This document shows positions 52,004-61,453 of a stretch of 64,000 nt of DNA, piece after piece (position 1 is the stretch's first letter; each line of letters starts with the position of its first letter). The position numbers were made by a program, and so were the translations under genes. Under the pieces are notes generated by a model. The model searched no databases, had not been told where the DNA came from, and saw only the letters and a program-made list of their open reading frames with translations. The stretch is taken from the NCBI RefSeq assembly GCF_009862785.1, contig NZ_WWHU01000001.1:4947470-5011469 (forward strand), given 5' to 3'. This DNA is from Gordonia sp. SID5947 (GTDB lineage Bacteria; Actinomycetota; Actinomycetes; Mycobacteriales; Mycobacteriaceae).

Positions 52004-55000
52004 ATGGCACGACGCGTCGATTCCCCGCCCGGGACCGGCACCGCGCTACGCACGCGACTGGTCGCCCCCCGGGCCGGCGCCGACGACGTCGCCCGGCGAT
52101 GGCCTGCCGAAGTGCAGGCCGCGATCGGTGAATGGACCTCGGCGGACCCTGGACGGCCGTGGTCGCCGATCCGTGTGCATGGCGGCCCGGGGACGGGGAA
52201 GACGTCCCTGATCGTCGATGCCGCGGTGTCCCGGCTCGTCCGTCCGGGGGTCGATCCCGAGTCGGTGCTGGTGTTGGCCTCGTCGCGCCGCGCCGCCGGG
52301 ATGCTCCGCGAGGAGATCACACGGCGTGTGTTGGCGGCATCGGGGAGCGACGATGGCGAGGGCGCGGGTCAGGCGCTGCGAGAACCCTTGGTGCGCACGG
52401 TGCACTCCTACGCGTTCGCCGTCCTCCGGTTGCAGGCATCCGCGCACGGGAATCCGCCGCCCCGCCTGATCACCGGCTCCGAGCAGGACATGGTGTTGCG
52501 GGAGTTGCTGGCCGGTGACATCGAGGACGGTGCGGAGTATTGGCCCGATCGGCTGAGGCCGGCACTGGGCACCGATGGGTTCGCCCAGGCGTTGCGCGAT
52601 CTGATGATGCGGGCGGCCGAACGCGGGGTCGGCCCCGAGGAACTGACCGCGCTGGGGCGCCGCCATCGCCGCCCGGAGTGGGTGGCGGCGGGCCGGGCGT
52701 ACGGCCAGTACGAGCAGAACATGCTGTTGCGCGGCGCGGTCGGAGCGGATTCTCCCGGTGCGTCGGCACCCGCGGTCGATGCCGCGGAACTCGTCGGGTC
52801 GGCGTTGTCGGCCTTCGCTACCGATCCCGAGCTCCTCGCCGGTCAGCGTCGGCGAATCCGGCATCTCCTGGTCGACGACGCGCAGCATCTCGATCCCCAG
52901 GCAGCGGCGCTGGTGACGTTGATCGGAACCGGCACCGATTCGACGATCGTCGCCGCCGACACAGATCAGTCGGTGTTCGGATTCCGAGGCGCGAGCCCGC
53001 GGTTCGCCGACGACCTCGCCGAGCGAGGTTCCGGCCGAGACATCGTGCTGGCACAAGGCTTCCGGAATGATCCGGCGATCGCCGCGGTCGGGGCCGCGCT
53101 GGCCTCCCGGCTGCCGGGAGCCCGCCCACATCCGTATCCCGCGGGGCCGGAGTCGGGGCCGGCCGGCACCGAGCCGGTCGAGGACCCGCTCGGCGGCGCA
53201 GAGGTGAGGGTCTTCAGCTCGGCCGCCAAGGAGGCGACGGCGGTCGCCGATCTGTTACGTAGAGCGCATCTGTTCTCCGGGGTCCCATGGTCGCGGATGG
53301 CCGTGATCGTGCGTTCGGTTTCGCTGGCGCTACCGGCTCTGCGGCGCGCGTTCCGTTCGGCCGGAGTCCCCGTGACCACGCCGACCAGCGATCTGCCCCT
53401 GCACCGTCAGCGTGCCGTCGCGGCGTTGATGCAGGTCTTGCGTGCCGTCGCGGCGCGGGGGTTGTCCGACGACGAGGCTGTCGAGGAGTTCGGGGTGGAG
53501 GAAGCGGTCGCACTGTTGTCCGGCCCGGTGGGCGGGGCCGACCCGGGTGCCATGCGTCGGCTGCGTCGGGGCGTCCGCCGGTTCGACGAGCGGACGGGCG
53601 ACGGTGGTGCGGCGACAGATTCGCTGATCGCGTTGCGTCGCGCGATCCTCGACCGCGACGAGGCCGAACGTTACCTCCGAGCTCTCACCGACGCCGAGGC
53701 CCGCCCGCTGGTCCGTGTGCTGGAGGTGGTCGACGCTGCTCATCGGACCGATGCGGCGCGGCGCAGCGTGGAGGAGACGCTGTGGGCGGCCTGGCAGGCG
53801 ACCGGACTGGAGCGTCGGTGGATGGCCGGCGCGATCCGCGGTGGGCCGGCAGGGGAGCAGGCTGACCGGGATCTCGACGCGGTGATGGCGATGTTCGAGG
53901 CCGCCGCCGGGTTCGCCGACAATCTTCCGGCGGCCGGCCCGGCGGGTTTCGTGCGGTACCTCGGGGCATTGCAGATTCCTCGGGACAGCCGTGTTCCGGG
54001 CGCTGGTGCCGAGGCCGTCACCGTGTTGTCGGCGCATGCCGCCGCCGGTCGTGAATGGGATGTCGTCGCGGTGGCGGGGGTGCTGGACGGTCTGTGGCCG
54101 TCGCTGCGAAGTCGGGGCAGTGTGTTGGGTACCGGCCAGTTGGTCGATCTCCTCGACGGCGTCGATCCCGAGGCATTGGACACGGTGGCGCGCAGCACGT
54201 CCGCGCTGGCCGACGAACGGCGGCTGTTGCTGGTGGCGTGTACGCGGGCGCGACGGCGACTGCTGGTCACGGCGGTGGAGGACGGCAGCGGTGACGCCTC
54301 GCCGTCGCGGTTCGTCGCGGAGATAGCCGATGCGCTCGCATCGCGTCGCGCCTCGTCCGATGCCGTGGAGGCCGAACCGGCGGAGCCGTTTGCGGAACTG
54401 CCGTTGGACCCGGGAGTCGACCGGGTGCTCTCGTTGCCGTCGTTGATCGCGACGTTGCGTTCCGCGGTTGTGGCCGGCGCCGGGAGCGGAGCGAGCGGGC
54501 CGGATGTGATCGGCGCCGGGAGCGGAGCGAGCGGGCCGGATGTGATCGGCGCCGGGAGCGGAGCGAGCGGGCCGGATGTGATCGGTGCCGGGAGTGGAGC
54601 GAGCGGGCCGGATGTGACCGGCGCCGGGAGTGGAGCGAGCGACGCGCGTACCCGTGCGGCCGCGGAACTGCTTGCCGAGCTTGCCGATTCCGACATTCCA
54701 GGGGCCGCACCAAAGGATTGGTACGGGCTGGCCGGACCGAGTACGGATGCGTCCCTGTGGACTCCCGACCGCGGGCCGGTGATGTTGTCGCCGTCGAACG
54801 TGGAGTCGTTGACACGATGTTCGTTGCGCTGGGTCCTGGAACGACATGGCGGGCGCGACGGTGACGGCACGCCCGCGTTGACCGGAACCCTGGTGCACAC
54901 TCTGGTGCAGGCCGTGGCCGGCCAGATCGAACCGGCCGAGGTGACAGCGGCGCTGCGCGGGATCTGGGATCGCGTCGACACCGGGGCGGCCTGGTATTCG

Positions 55001-55582
55001 GTTCGGGAGCTCGAGCGGGCCGAGGCGATGCTCACGAATTTCCGTGACTGGCTGCGGCTCTCGCGTGACGAGTTGTCGGAGATGGGCGTCGAGGCGGAGA
55101 TCGACGCGACGTTGCCTGCCGGGTCACCGGAGGCCGATCCCGAGGGCGAGGCGGGGGTGCCGGTACGCCTGCGCGGCCGGATCGACCGGCTCGAGCGAGA
55201 TCGTGACGGCCGGCCGGTGGTGGTCGACGTGAAGACCGCGAAGACCGCGATCACCAAGGCGGACGCGCAAGATCACGCACAGTTGGCGACGTACCAACTC
55301 GCGTTGGCGCTCGGCGGGGTCGAAGGCACCGGAAACGCGGACCCCGGGGGCGGCCGTCTCGTCTACGTCTCGGCGGCGAACCGGAACAGCGGTGCCACCG
55401 AGCGGGTCCAGGAGCCCCTCACGGCCGAACGAGTGGATGAGTGGATAACGGTGGTACGCAAGGCAGCCCGGGCCAGTGTGGGACCGCGTTTCGCCGCGAC
55501 GCTCAACCCGGGATGTGCCCACTGTGCGCTGGCCACCAGCTGCCCGGCGCAACTGCGCGGCAAGACGGTGATCGATGACTGA
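52004..55582 (+). CDS. adnA: AdnA subunit of the AdnAB helicase-nuclease, with a 12-residue repeat array
   Basis: A 1192-residue UvrD-like motor with a C-terminal RecB nuclease domain; with AdnB it resects double-strand breaks in mycobacteria. The P-loop GPGTGKT is at 61-67. Walker B reads VDDAQ at 290-294 in place of DExx, so this motor may be weak. The nuclease shows Asp1075-Val-Lys1077 and downstream DHAQLATYQ. Four cysteines for an iron-sulfur cluster are likely (TRCSLRW, and CAHCALATSC near the end). Residues 825-880 are 4.7 copies of GAGSGASGPDVI, which together with flanking linker makes the protein over 100 residues longer than the mycobacterial one. It overlaps adnB by eight bases. 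Confidence 0.93.
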   Translation: MARRVDSPPGTGTALRTRLVAPRAGADDVARRWPAEVQAAIGEWTSADPGRPWSPIRVHGGPGTGKTSLIVDAAVSRLVRPGVDPESVLVLASSRRAAGMLREEITRRVLAASGSDDGEGAGQALREPLVRTVHSYAFAVLRLQASAHGNPPPRLITGSEQDMVLRELLAGDIEDGAEYWPDRLRPALGTDGFAQALRDLMMRAAERGVGPEELTALGRRHRRPEWVAAGRAYGQYEQNMLLRGAVGADSPGASAPAVDAAELVGSALSAFATDPELLAGQRRRIRHLLVDDAQHLDPQAAALVTLIGTGTDSTIVAADTDQSVFGFRGASPRFADDLAERGSGRDIVLAQGFRNDPAIAAVGAALASRLPGARPHPYPAGPESGPAGTEPVEDPLGGAEVRVFSSAAKEATAVADLLRRAHLFSGVPWSRMAVIVRSVSLALPALRRAFRSAGVPVTTPTSDLPLHRQRAVAALMQVLRAVAARGLSDDEAVEEFGVEEAVALLSGPVGGADPGAMRRLRRGVRRFDERTGDGGAATDSLIALRRAILDRDEAERYLRALTDAEARPLVRVLEVVDAAHRTDAARRSVEETLWAAWQATGLERRWMAGAIRGGPAGEQADRDLDAVMAMFEAAAGFADNLPAAGPAGFVRYLGALQIPRDSRVPGAGAEAVTVLSAHAAAGREWDVVAVAGVLDGLWPSLRSRGSVLGTGQLVDLLDGVDPEALDTVARSTSALADERRLLLVACTRARRRLLVTAVEDGSGDASPSRFVAEIADALASRRASSDAVEAEPAEPFAELPLDPGVDRVLSLPSLIATLRSAVVAGAGSGASGPDVIGAGSGASGPDVIGAGSGASGPDVIGAGSGASGPDVTGAGSGASDARTRAAAELLAELADSDIPGAAPKDWYGLAGPSTDASLWTPDRGPVMLSPSNVESLTRCSLRWVLERHGGRDGDGTPALTGTLVHTLVQAVAGQIEPAEVTAALRGIWDRVDTGAAWYSVRELERAEAMLTNFRDWLRLSRDELSEMGVEAEIDATLPAGSPEADPEGEAGVPVRLRGRIDRLERDRDGRPVVVDVKTAKTAITKADAQDHAQLATYQLALALGGVEGTGNADPGGGRLVYVSAANRNSGATERVQEPLTAERVDEWITVVRKAARASVGPRFAATLNPGCAHCALATSCPAQLRGKTVIDD
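54476..54643 (+). repeat. 36-bp in-frame tandem repeat within adnA
   Basis: Units begin at 54476, 54512, 54548, 54584 and 54620 (the last is partial). Each encodes GAGSGASGPDV(I/T). The first three copies are identical, and the fourth and fifth differ by C-to-T and G-to-T style changes, so expansion looks recent. The unit length is a multiple of three, so copy-number change keeps the frame. Confidence 0.92.
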
Positions 55583-58500
55583 CCGAGACGGGCGGCGGAG
55601 GATCTCCGCGGTGTCGCTGGCGGCCGCACTCGGGCTGCCCACACCCACCCCGGAACAGGTGGCGGTGATCGAGGCGCCCATGGAGCCGATCCTCGTCGTG
55701 GCCGGTGCGGGTGCGGGCAAGACGGAGACCATGGCGGCCCGGGTGGTGTGGCTGGTGGCCAACGGCATGGTGGCGCCCGATCAGGTGTTGGGTCTGACCT
55801 TCACGCGGAAGGCGGCCAGTGAGCTGGGAGCACGTATCCGGCGGCGTCTGTCGATGCTGGCGGCCTCGCCCGCGTTGCGGAACTGGGATCCCGATGGTTC
55901 CGTTGCCGCACGGTTGAGCGGTGGTGATCCGGAGGTGAGTACATATCACGCGTACGCGGGTCGGCTCATCGCCGATTACGGTCTGCTGCTGCCGGTGGAA
56001 CCGAATTCGACGCTGTTGTCGGAGACCGAGCTGTGGCAGATGGCGTTCTCGGTGGTCGCGAACTGGACCGGGGAGTTGCAGACGAAGAAGGTCCCGGCCA
56101 GTGTCACCGAGGCGGTGCTGAAGCTCTACGGCGAGATGGCCGAGCACCTCGTCGACATGGACGACCTGCGACGTGCCGGAGACGACCTGTACCAGTTGAT
56201 CGATACGTTGCCGAAAGGACCCCGTCAGCGCGACACACCCACTCAGGCGCTGCTGAAGGTACGCGACGTCATCGACGAGCGCCGCGAACTGATCCCGATG
56301 GTGGAGGCGCTCTCGGAGTCGATGCGTGCGGCCACCGCCCTCGACTTCGGCAGCCAGATGTCGCTGGCGGCTCGACTGGTGATGCGAAATCCCGAAGTGG
56401 TTGCCGCCGAGAGAGAATCGTTCAGAGCGGTGTTACTGGACGAATATCAGGACACCGGTCACTCGCAGCGAATCCTGCTGGCGACACTGTTCGGCGTGGC
56501 GCCGGCCGGCCGGGTATCGAATCCGAGACGTGGAACTGACGTCGTCGGCAGCGTTGCCGTGACGGCGGTCGGCGACCCCATCCAGTCCATCTACGGGTGG
56601 CGAGGTGCGTCGGCGGCCAATCTACCCCGGTTCGCCGATGACTTCCGGCAGTCCGACTCGTCGCCCGCGGTTCGGCTGGAATTGCTCACCAGCTGGCGGA
56701 ATGCGGTGCACGCGTTGCGGCTCGCGAACGAGACGTCGGACGAGCTCCGTCGTCGGGGCATCCCCGTCAGCGTGTTGCGGCCACGTCCGGACGCTCCGCT
56801 CGGCTCGGTCCGCCTTGCCCTCACCGAGACCGTCGTCGACGAGCGGAACTGGGTTGCCGGTCACGTGGAACGGCACTATCGGGAGGCGGAGGCGGCCGGC
56901 GAGGTTCCGCCCACCACGGCGATCCTGGTGCGACGCAACGAGGATTCCGCCCCGTTGGCCGCGGAGCTGGAGAGTCGGGGAATCCCCGCGGAGGTCGTCG
57001 GCATCGGTGGCCTGCTGCATGTGCCCGAGATCGAGGACATCGTCGCGATGTTGCGGGTGATCGCCGACCCGATGGCCGGAACTGCGGCGATGCGGCTACT
57101 CACCGGTGCCCGATGGCAGCTCGGCGCAGGTGACCTGGCAACTCTGTGGCGGCGCGCCACCGAGTTGGCCGCGGTCGAATCGTATGGATCAACCGGTGTG
57201 GTGGCGTCGCGGGAGGAGCTCGACGATGCCCTCGATGCGGTCTTGCCCACTGAGATCGTCGATCGCGCCGGAATCGCGGATGCCATCGTCGATCCCGGCG
57301 ACGCACAGCGCTACAGCGCGCAGGGATACGCCCGGATCCGTGCTTTCGGCGCGCAGCTCGAGTCGTTGCGCCGCCGGATCGGACAGCCGCTTCCCGAACT
57401 CGTCGCCGACGTCGAACACACCATCGGGGTGGCGGTGGAGGCGCAGATCCGAGCGCATCGCATGCGTGGTGCGATCACCGGACGCGAGCATCTGGATGCG
57501 TTTGCCGACTACGTGACCGCCTACGCTGACCGGCCCGGAGCGAATCTCCCTGGGCTGCTGGCATTCCTGGACACCGCGGAGACCATCGAGAAGGGTCTCG
57601 AACCCGGTCGGATCGAGGTGGCCGAACAGCGGGTGCAGATTCTCACGGTGCATGCGGCCAAGGGGCTCGAGTGGGATGTCGTGGTGCTCCCGCATCTGTG
57701 TCAGGGCATCTTTCCCGGTGGTCGTGCCGACACGACCTGGCTGGGCAGCGCCAAGGAGCTGCCTGCCGCGTTGCGGGGCGATCTCGCCGACGACGCCGAT
57801 GCAGAAGGCTTCCCGGCGCTGGATCTGCGATCGGTGGCCGATCGCAAGGAGCTGGAGGCGACGCTGACCGAACACAAGGAGGCGATCGGGCAGCGCAGGC
57901 TCGAGGAGGACCGTCGGCTGCTCTATGTCGCCCTGACCCGCGCGAAACACGAGCTGTTGATCTCGGCACATCACTGGTCCGAGACGGGTGACAAGCCTCG
58001 GGGTGGTTCACCGTTCTTCGAGGAGATCCGGACGATCATGGCGGCTTCCATCGCCGATCCTGATGTGGATTCGACCGACATGGTGATCGACGTCGACGCG
58101 CCCGACCCGGTCGATGACGCGGTGAATCCCTTGGCCGAGCGCATCGTCAGTGAGCCGTGGCCGCGGGATCTGCTCGGCGAGCGTCGCGATGCCGTGACGG
58201 CCGCGGCCCGATTGGTCCTCGACGCCGTCGCCGACCGGGACGCGCCCGCGTTGTTCGATGCGCAGACGTCCGAGCGGCTGCCCGGCGACGAGGACGACGA
58301 GGAGATCGCCGCGTGGCGCGCCGAGGTCGCCGCCCTGCTCGCCGAACATCACAGCACCAACCAGGCCGAGGTAGACGTGGAGCTGCCGACGCACCTGTCG
58401 GTGAGCCAGCTCGTGGAGCTCGACACCGACGAGGCGGCCTTCGCGCGACGACTGCGGCGTCCGACGCCATACCAGCCCAACCCGACTGCCCGGCGAGGTA

Positions 58501-58967
58501 CTGCTTTTCACGCCTGGGTCGAGCGTTGGTTCGGCGCGACGCGTCTGCTCGACGTCGACGAGTTGCCGGGCGCCGCCGATGCGACCGCGTCACCCGACAC
58601 CGACCTCGATCAACTGCGTGAGGCGTTTCTGGCGTCCGGGTGGGCGCAGCGCAGCCCGACCGAGGTCGAGGTGCCGTTCGAGACGGTGATCGGTCCGACG
58701 GTGATCCGCGGCCGCATCGATGCGGTGTTCGCCGAACCCGGCGGGCGGTGGCTGGTGGTCGACTGGAAGACCGGGTCGGTGCCGGAACCCGCGCGCCGTG
58801 AATCGCTTTTCGTCCAGCTCGCGGCCTACCGCATCGCGTGGGCACAGTTGGCCGGCGTCCCGCTCGAGAACGTGCGCGCCGCGTTCCACTATGTGCGGTC
58901 CGGTTTCACGCTGGAGCCCGACGACCTGCCCGATCGGCCCGCGCTCGCTGCAATGCTGGCGAAATGA
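55575..58967 (+). CDS. adnB: AdnB subunit of the AdnAB helicase-nuclease
   Basis: A 1130-residue UvrD-family motor plus RecB-type nuclease. The P-loop GAGAGKT is at 44-50 and Walker B DEYQD starts at Asp289; both are canonical, consistent with AdnB being the lead 3'-to-5' motor. The C-terminal nuclease has Asp1063-Trp-Lys1065 and FVQLAAYRIAW, the Asp-x-Lys and Gln-xxx-Tyr motifs. It matches Rv3201c by place and length. The ATG lies inside the adnA stop region, so translation is coupled. Confidence 0.95.
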   Translation: MTDRDGRRRISAVSLAAALGLPTPTPEQVAVIEAPMEPILVVAGAGAGKTETMAARVVWLVANGMVAPDQVLGLTFTRKAASELGARIRRRLSMLAASPALRNWDPDGSVAARLSGGDPEVSTYHAYAGRLIADYGLLLPVEPNSTLLSETELWQMAFSVVANWTGELQTKKVPASVTEAVLKLYGEMAEHLVDMDDLRRAGDDLYQLIDTLPKGPRQRDTPTQALLKVRDVIDERRELIPMVEALSESMRAATALDFGSQMSLAARLVMRNPEVVAAERESFRAVLLDEYQDTGHSQRILLATLFGVAPAGRVSNPRRGTDVVGSVAVTAVGDPIQSIYGWRGASAANLPRFADDFRQSDSSPAVRLELLTSWRNAVHALRLANETSDELRRRGIPVSVLRPRPDAPLGSVRLALTETVVDERNWVAGHVERHYREAEAAGEVPPTTAILVRRNEDSAPLAAELESRGIPAEVVGIGGLLHVPEIEDIVAMLRVIADPMAGTAAMRLLTGARWQLGAGDLATLWRRATELAAVESYGSTGVVASREELDDALDAVLPTEIVDRAGIADAIVDPGDAQRYSAQGYARIRAFGAQLESLRRRIGQPLPELVADVEHTIGVAVEAQIRAHRMRGAITGREHLDAFADYVTAYADRPGANLPGLLAFLDTAETIEKGLEPGRIEVAEQRVQILTVHAAKGLEWDVVVLPHLCQGIFPGGRADTTWLGSAKELPAALRGDLADDADAEGFPALDLRSVADRKELEATLTEHKEAIGQRRLEEDRRLLYVALTRAKHELLISAHHWSETGDKPRGGSPFFEEIRTIMAASIADPDVDSTDMVIDVDAPDPVDDAVNPLAERIVSEPWPRDLLGERRDAVTAAARLVLDAVADRDAPALFDAQTSERLPGDEDDEEIAAWRAEVAALLAEHHSTNQAEVDVELPTHLSVSQLVELDTDEAAFARRLRRPTPYQPNPTARRGTAFHAWVERWFGATRLLDVDELPGAADATASPDTDLDQLREAFLASGWAQRSPTEVEVPFETVIGPTVIRGRIDAVFAEPGGRWLVVDWKTGSVPEPARRESLFVQLAAYRIAWAQLAGVPLENVRAAFHYVRSGFTLEPDDLPDRPALAAMLAK

Positions 58968-59004
58968 GCTAGATTCCACTCGTGAGCGAACGGCGGTATG
59001 GCTG

Positions 59005-60074
59005 ATGCGATCCAGGGGGTTTCGGCGACGCCTGCGGTCCGAGGAACTCGCGGACAGCCCCGACTATGCACTCGTCGGAGTCGTCCGGATTCCGGAACTG
59101 CAGCAGAGTCCGGGCAGGGCGATCGGCAAGCGGGTGGTCTTCGCGGTTTTCGCGCTCTTCGCGACCTCGATCATCGTCTATCTCGACCGCGACGGATACC
59201 GGGACGTCCAGGAGAACTCGCTGTCGTTTCTCGACGCGATGTATTACTCCGCGGTGACCCTCTCGACCACCGGGTACGGCGACATCACCCCGTTCACCCC
59301 GTCCGCCCGACTGATCAACCTTCTGATCATCACACCGTTGCGCGTGCTGTTCCTGATCGTCTTGATCGGAACCACACTGGAGGTGCTGACCGAACGGTCG
59401 CGGCAGGCGCTCAAGATCCAGCGTTGGAGGAACAGCGTGCGTAATCACACGGTCGTCATCGGTTACGGCACCAAGGGTCGGACCGCGGTGGACGCGATGA
59501 TCGGCGACGGCATCAAGCCTGCCGAGATCGTCGTGGTCGACTCGGACCCGAACATCCTGGAGGCCGCTGCCGCCGATGGCCTCGTCACCGTGCGCGGCGA
59601 TGCCACGAAGTCCGACGTGCTTCGGCTCGCGGGTGTCGCGCACGCCGCGAGCATCGTGGTCGCCGCGAACCGCGACGACACAGCGGTGCTGGCCACGTTG
59701 ACCGCGCGGGAACTGAATCCGCGAGCAAAGATCGTCGCGTCCATCCGGGAATCGGAGAACACCCATCTCATGCGGCAGTCGGGTGCCAACTCGGTGGTGG
59801 TGTCGTCGGAGACGGCAGGCCGTCTGCTCGGTATCGCGACCATGACTCCGTCGGTGGTCGAGGTGATCGAGGATCTGCTGACGCCGGATGCGGGGTACGC
59901 GATCGCAGAACGCGAGGTCGATCCGACCGAGACGGGTGGATCACCCGTGCACACCCGTGACATCGTGCTCGGGTGGTGCGCAACGGGGTGTTGCATCGTG
60001 TCGACGACAGTGAGGTCGAGCAGATCGAGGCAGGAGACAGGTTGCTGTACGTGCGCAAGGGACAGTCCGAGTGA
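59005..60074 (+). CDS. Potassium channel with RCK (TrkA-N) domain, C-terminus frameshifted
   Basis: A two-helix K+ channel subunit (Rv3200c-like). A first helix at about 37-57 (VVFAVFALFATSIIVYL) is followed by pore helix AMYYSAVTLSTTGYGD with the TTGYGD filter and a second helix. The cytosolic RCK domain begins VVIGYGTKGRTAVD. As written, the frame leaves family similarity after TRDIVLG. Adding one G to the run at 59971-59973 restores VVRNGVLHRVDD and the end YVRKGQSE, with a stop at 60074 that overlaps the nudC start. Corrected length is about 356 residues. Confidence 0.88.
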
Positions 60075-61015
60075 TCGGGGATCAGTTCGTCCTCGACCAA
60101 CCGCCGCTGCTGTCGCGAGCGACGTTCGACCGTGCCGACGAGGTTCGTGACGATCCGGCCCGCATGCAGGCGGGATGGCCGGCCGCCAAAGTGTTGCTGG
60201 TCGACTCCACTGGCCGCTACCCGGTGGCCGACGGCGGTGGTCTGCACTGGATGGCCGCGGTCGACCTCGGCCCGGAGCCCCTGGCAGATGCGGTCTTCCT
60301 CGGTGTCTCACCGGGCGGCAATGATCTCTGGGCGCGGCGTGTCGATCACATCGACGGTCCCACCGACGACCCGCGTCGCGGTGCCCACGGCCTGGACGCC
60401 GACGAGGCCGGGCTCCTCGCCACCGCGCTGGGCATTCTGAATTGGCATGCCACAGCACGCTTCTCGCCTGTCGACGGGTCGGCGACGGTCCCGGCGCGAG
60501 GCGGCTGGGTGCGGCGGCACGTCGACACCGGGGCAGATGAGTTCCCGAGAACCGATCCCGCCATCATCACGGTCGTGCACGACGGTGGCGACCGGGTCCT
60601 TCTCGGTCGGCAGGCGATCTGGCCCGACGGCTGGTACTCGACCCTGGCGGGTTTCGTCGAACCCGGAGAGTCGCTCGAACAATGCGTCGCCCGCGAGGTC
60701 CACGAGGAGGTCGGCATCACCATCCGCGAACCTCGCTATCTCGGCAGTCAACCCTGGCCGTTCCCGAGGTCGCTGATGCTGGGATTCGCGGCCATCGGCG
60801 ACCCTGACGAACCGCTGGCGTTCTTGGACGGCGAGATCGGCGACGCCGTATGGTTCGACCGCGCCGAGGTCATCGATGCGCTCGAGGAGGGCGCCGAGTG
60901 GGTGCGTGCCGACGGATCGGTCGGCACGGGCACCGACGAGCGCAGGCTGCGCCTGCCGGGGTCGATCTCCATCGCGCGATCGCTCATCACGGCATGGGCG
61001 TACGCGGACCGCTGA
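60071..61015 (+). CDS. nudC: NAD(+) diphosphatase NudC
   Basis: A 314-residue Nudix hydrolase that splits NADH/NAD to NMN(H) and AMP and removes NAD caps from RNA. The Nudix box includes GFVEPGESLEQC and REVHEEVG, and SQPWPFPRS just after it is the NADH-specific signature. The zinc-ribbon cysteines of Escherichia coli NudC are missing (the site reads NWHATARFSPVDG). The GTG start overlaps the corrected stop of the channel gene. The order channel-nudC-mycoredoxin is that of M. tuberculosis. Confidence 0.94.
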   Translation: MIGDQFVLDQPPLLSRATFDRADEVRDDPARMQAGWPAAKVLLVDSTGRYPVADGGGLHWMAAVDLGPEPLADAVFLGVSPGGNDLWARRVDHIDGPTDDPRRGAHGLDADEAGLLATALGILNWHATARFSPVDGSATVPARGGWVRRHVDTGADEFPRTDPAIITVVHDGGDRVLLGRQAIWPDGWYSTLAGFVEPGESLEQCVAREVHEEVGITIREPRYLGSQPWPFPRSLMLGFAAIGDPDEPLAFLDGEIGDAVWFDRAEVIDALEEGAEWVRADGSVGTGTDERRLRLPGSISIARSLITAWAYADR

Positions 61016-61044
61016 CGGCTGGAGGGTCGGCGGTCGGCTCGCCG

Positions 61045-61070
61045 GGAACACTGCGCCGTTTCGTGCTGTT
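61045..61070 (+). promoter_or_regulatory. SigH/SigR-type promoter of the mycoredoxin gene
   Basis: GGAAC at 61045-61049, 18 bases, GTT at 61068-61070. The expected transcript start, about 8-10 bases further, falls at or next to ATG 61080, giving a leaderless message. This also argues against ATG 61071, which lies too close to the promoter box. Confidence 0.75.
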
Positions 61071-61079
61071 ATGGGTGAC

Positions 61080-61364
61080 ATGAGCAATGTGATCGACGAC
61101 GACGCCTCGGCCCGGGTCTCCGACACCGGCGAACTGACGATGTACACCACCAGCTGGTGTGGATACTGCGCACGCCTGAAGACGGGGCTGAAGAGCCTCG
61201 GGGTCACGTGGCAGGAGGTCGACATCGAGCTCAACCCTGATGCGGCAGAGTTCGTCGGCAGCGTGAACGGCGGAAACCACGTCGTCCCGACCGTGTTGTA
61301 CGCCGATGGCAGTACGGCCACCAATCCGTCGATCGCCGATGTCAAGGCCAAGCTCGGCGTCTGA
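61080..61364 (+). CDS. mrx1: Mycoredoxin (glutaredoxin-like, mycothiol-dependent)
   Basis: A 94-residue thioredoxin-fold protein. The redox motif is WCGYC with Cys27 and Cys30. [10 protein letters not shown] is the cis-proline strand and [10 protein letters not shown] the mycothiol-binding region shared with M. tuberculosis Rv3198A. It reduces protein-mycothiol mixed disulfides. The first 20 residues (acidic, Ser-rich) are longer than in mycobacteria. A SigH-type promoter directly upstream places it in the thiol-stress regulon. Confidence 0.93.
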   Translation: MSNVIDDDASARVSDTGELTMYTTSWCGYCARLKTGLKSLGVTWQEVDIELNPDAAEFVGSVNGGNHVVPTVLYADGSTATNPSIADVKAKLGV

Positions 61365-61453
61365 TCTCTGTCCCCTCTGCGCCGACCGGGCGCAGTTTCT
61401 CGACGATTGTGCGTGACGGTCGGGTGTCCGTGCCGGATGGCATAGTGAACCGG

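Noticed and set aside
54476-54643. CRISPR-like array because of the 36-bp unit
   Set aside because: The units abut with no spacers and stay in frame within adnA. It is a coding minisatellite.
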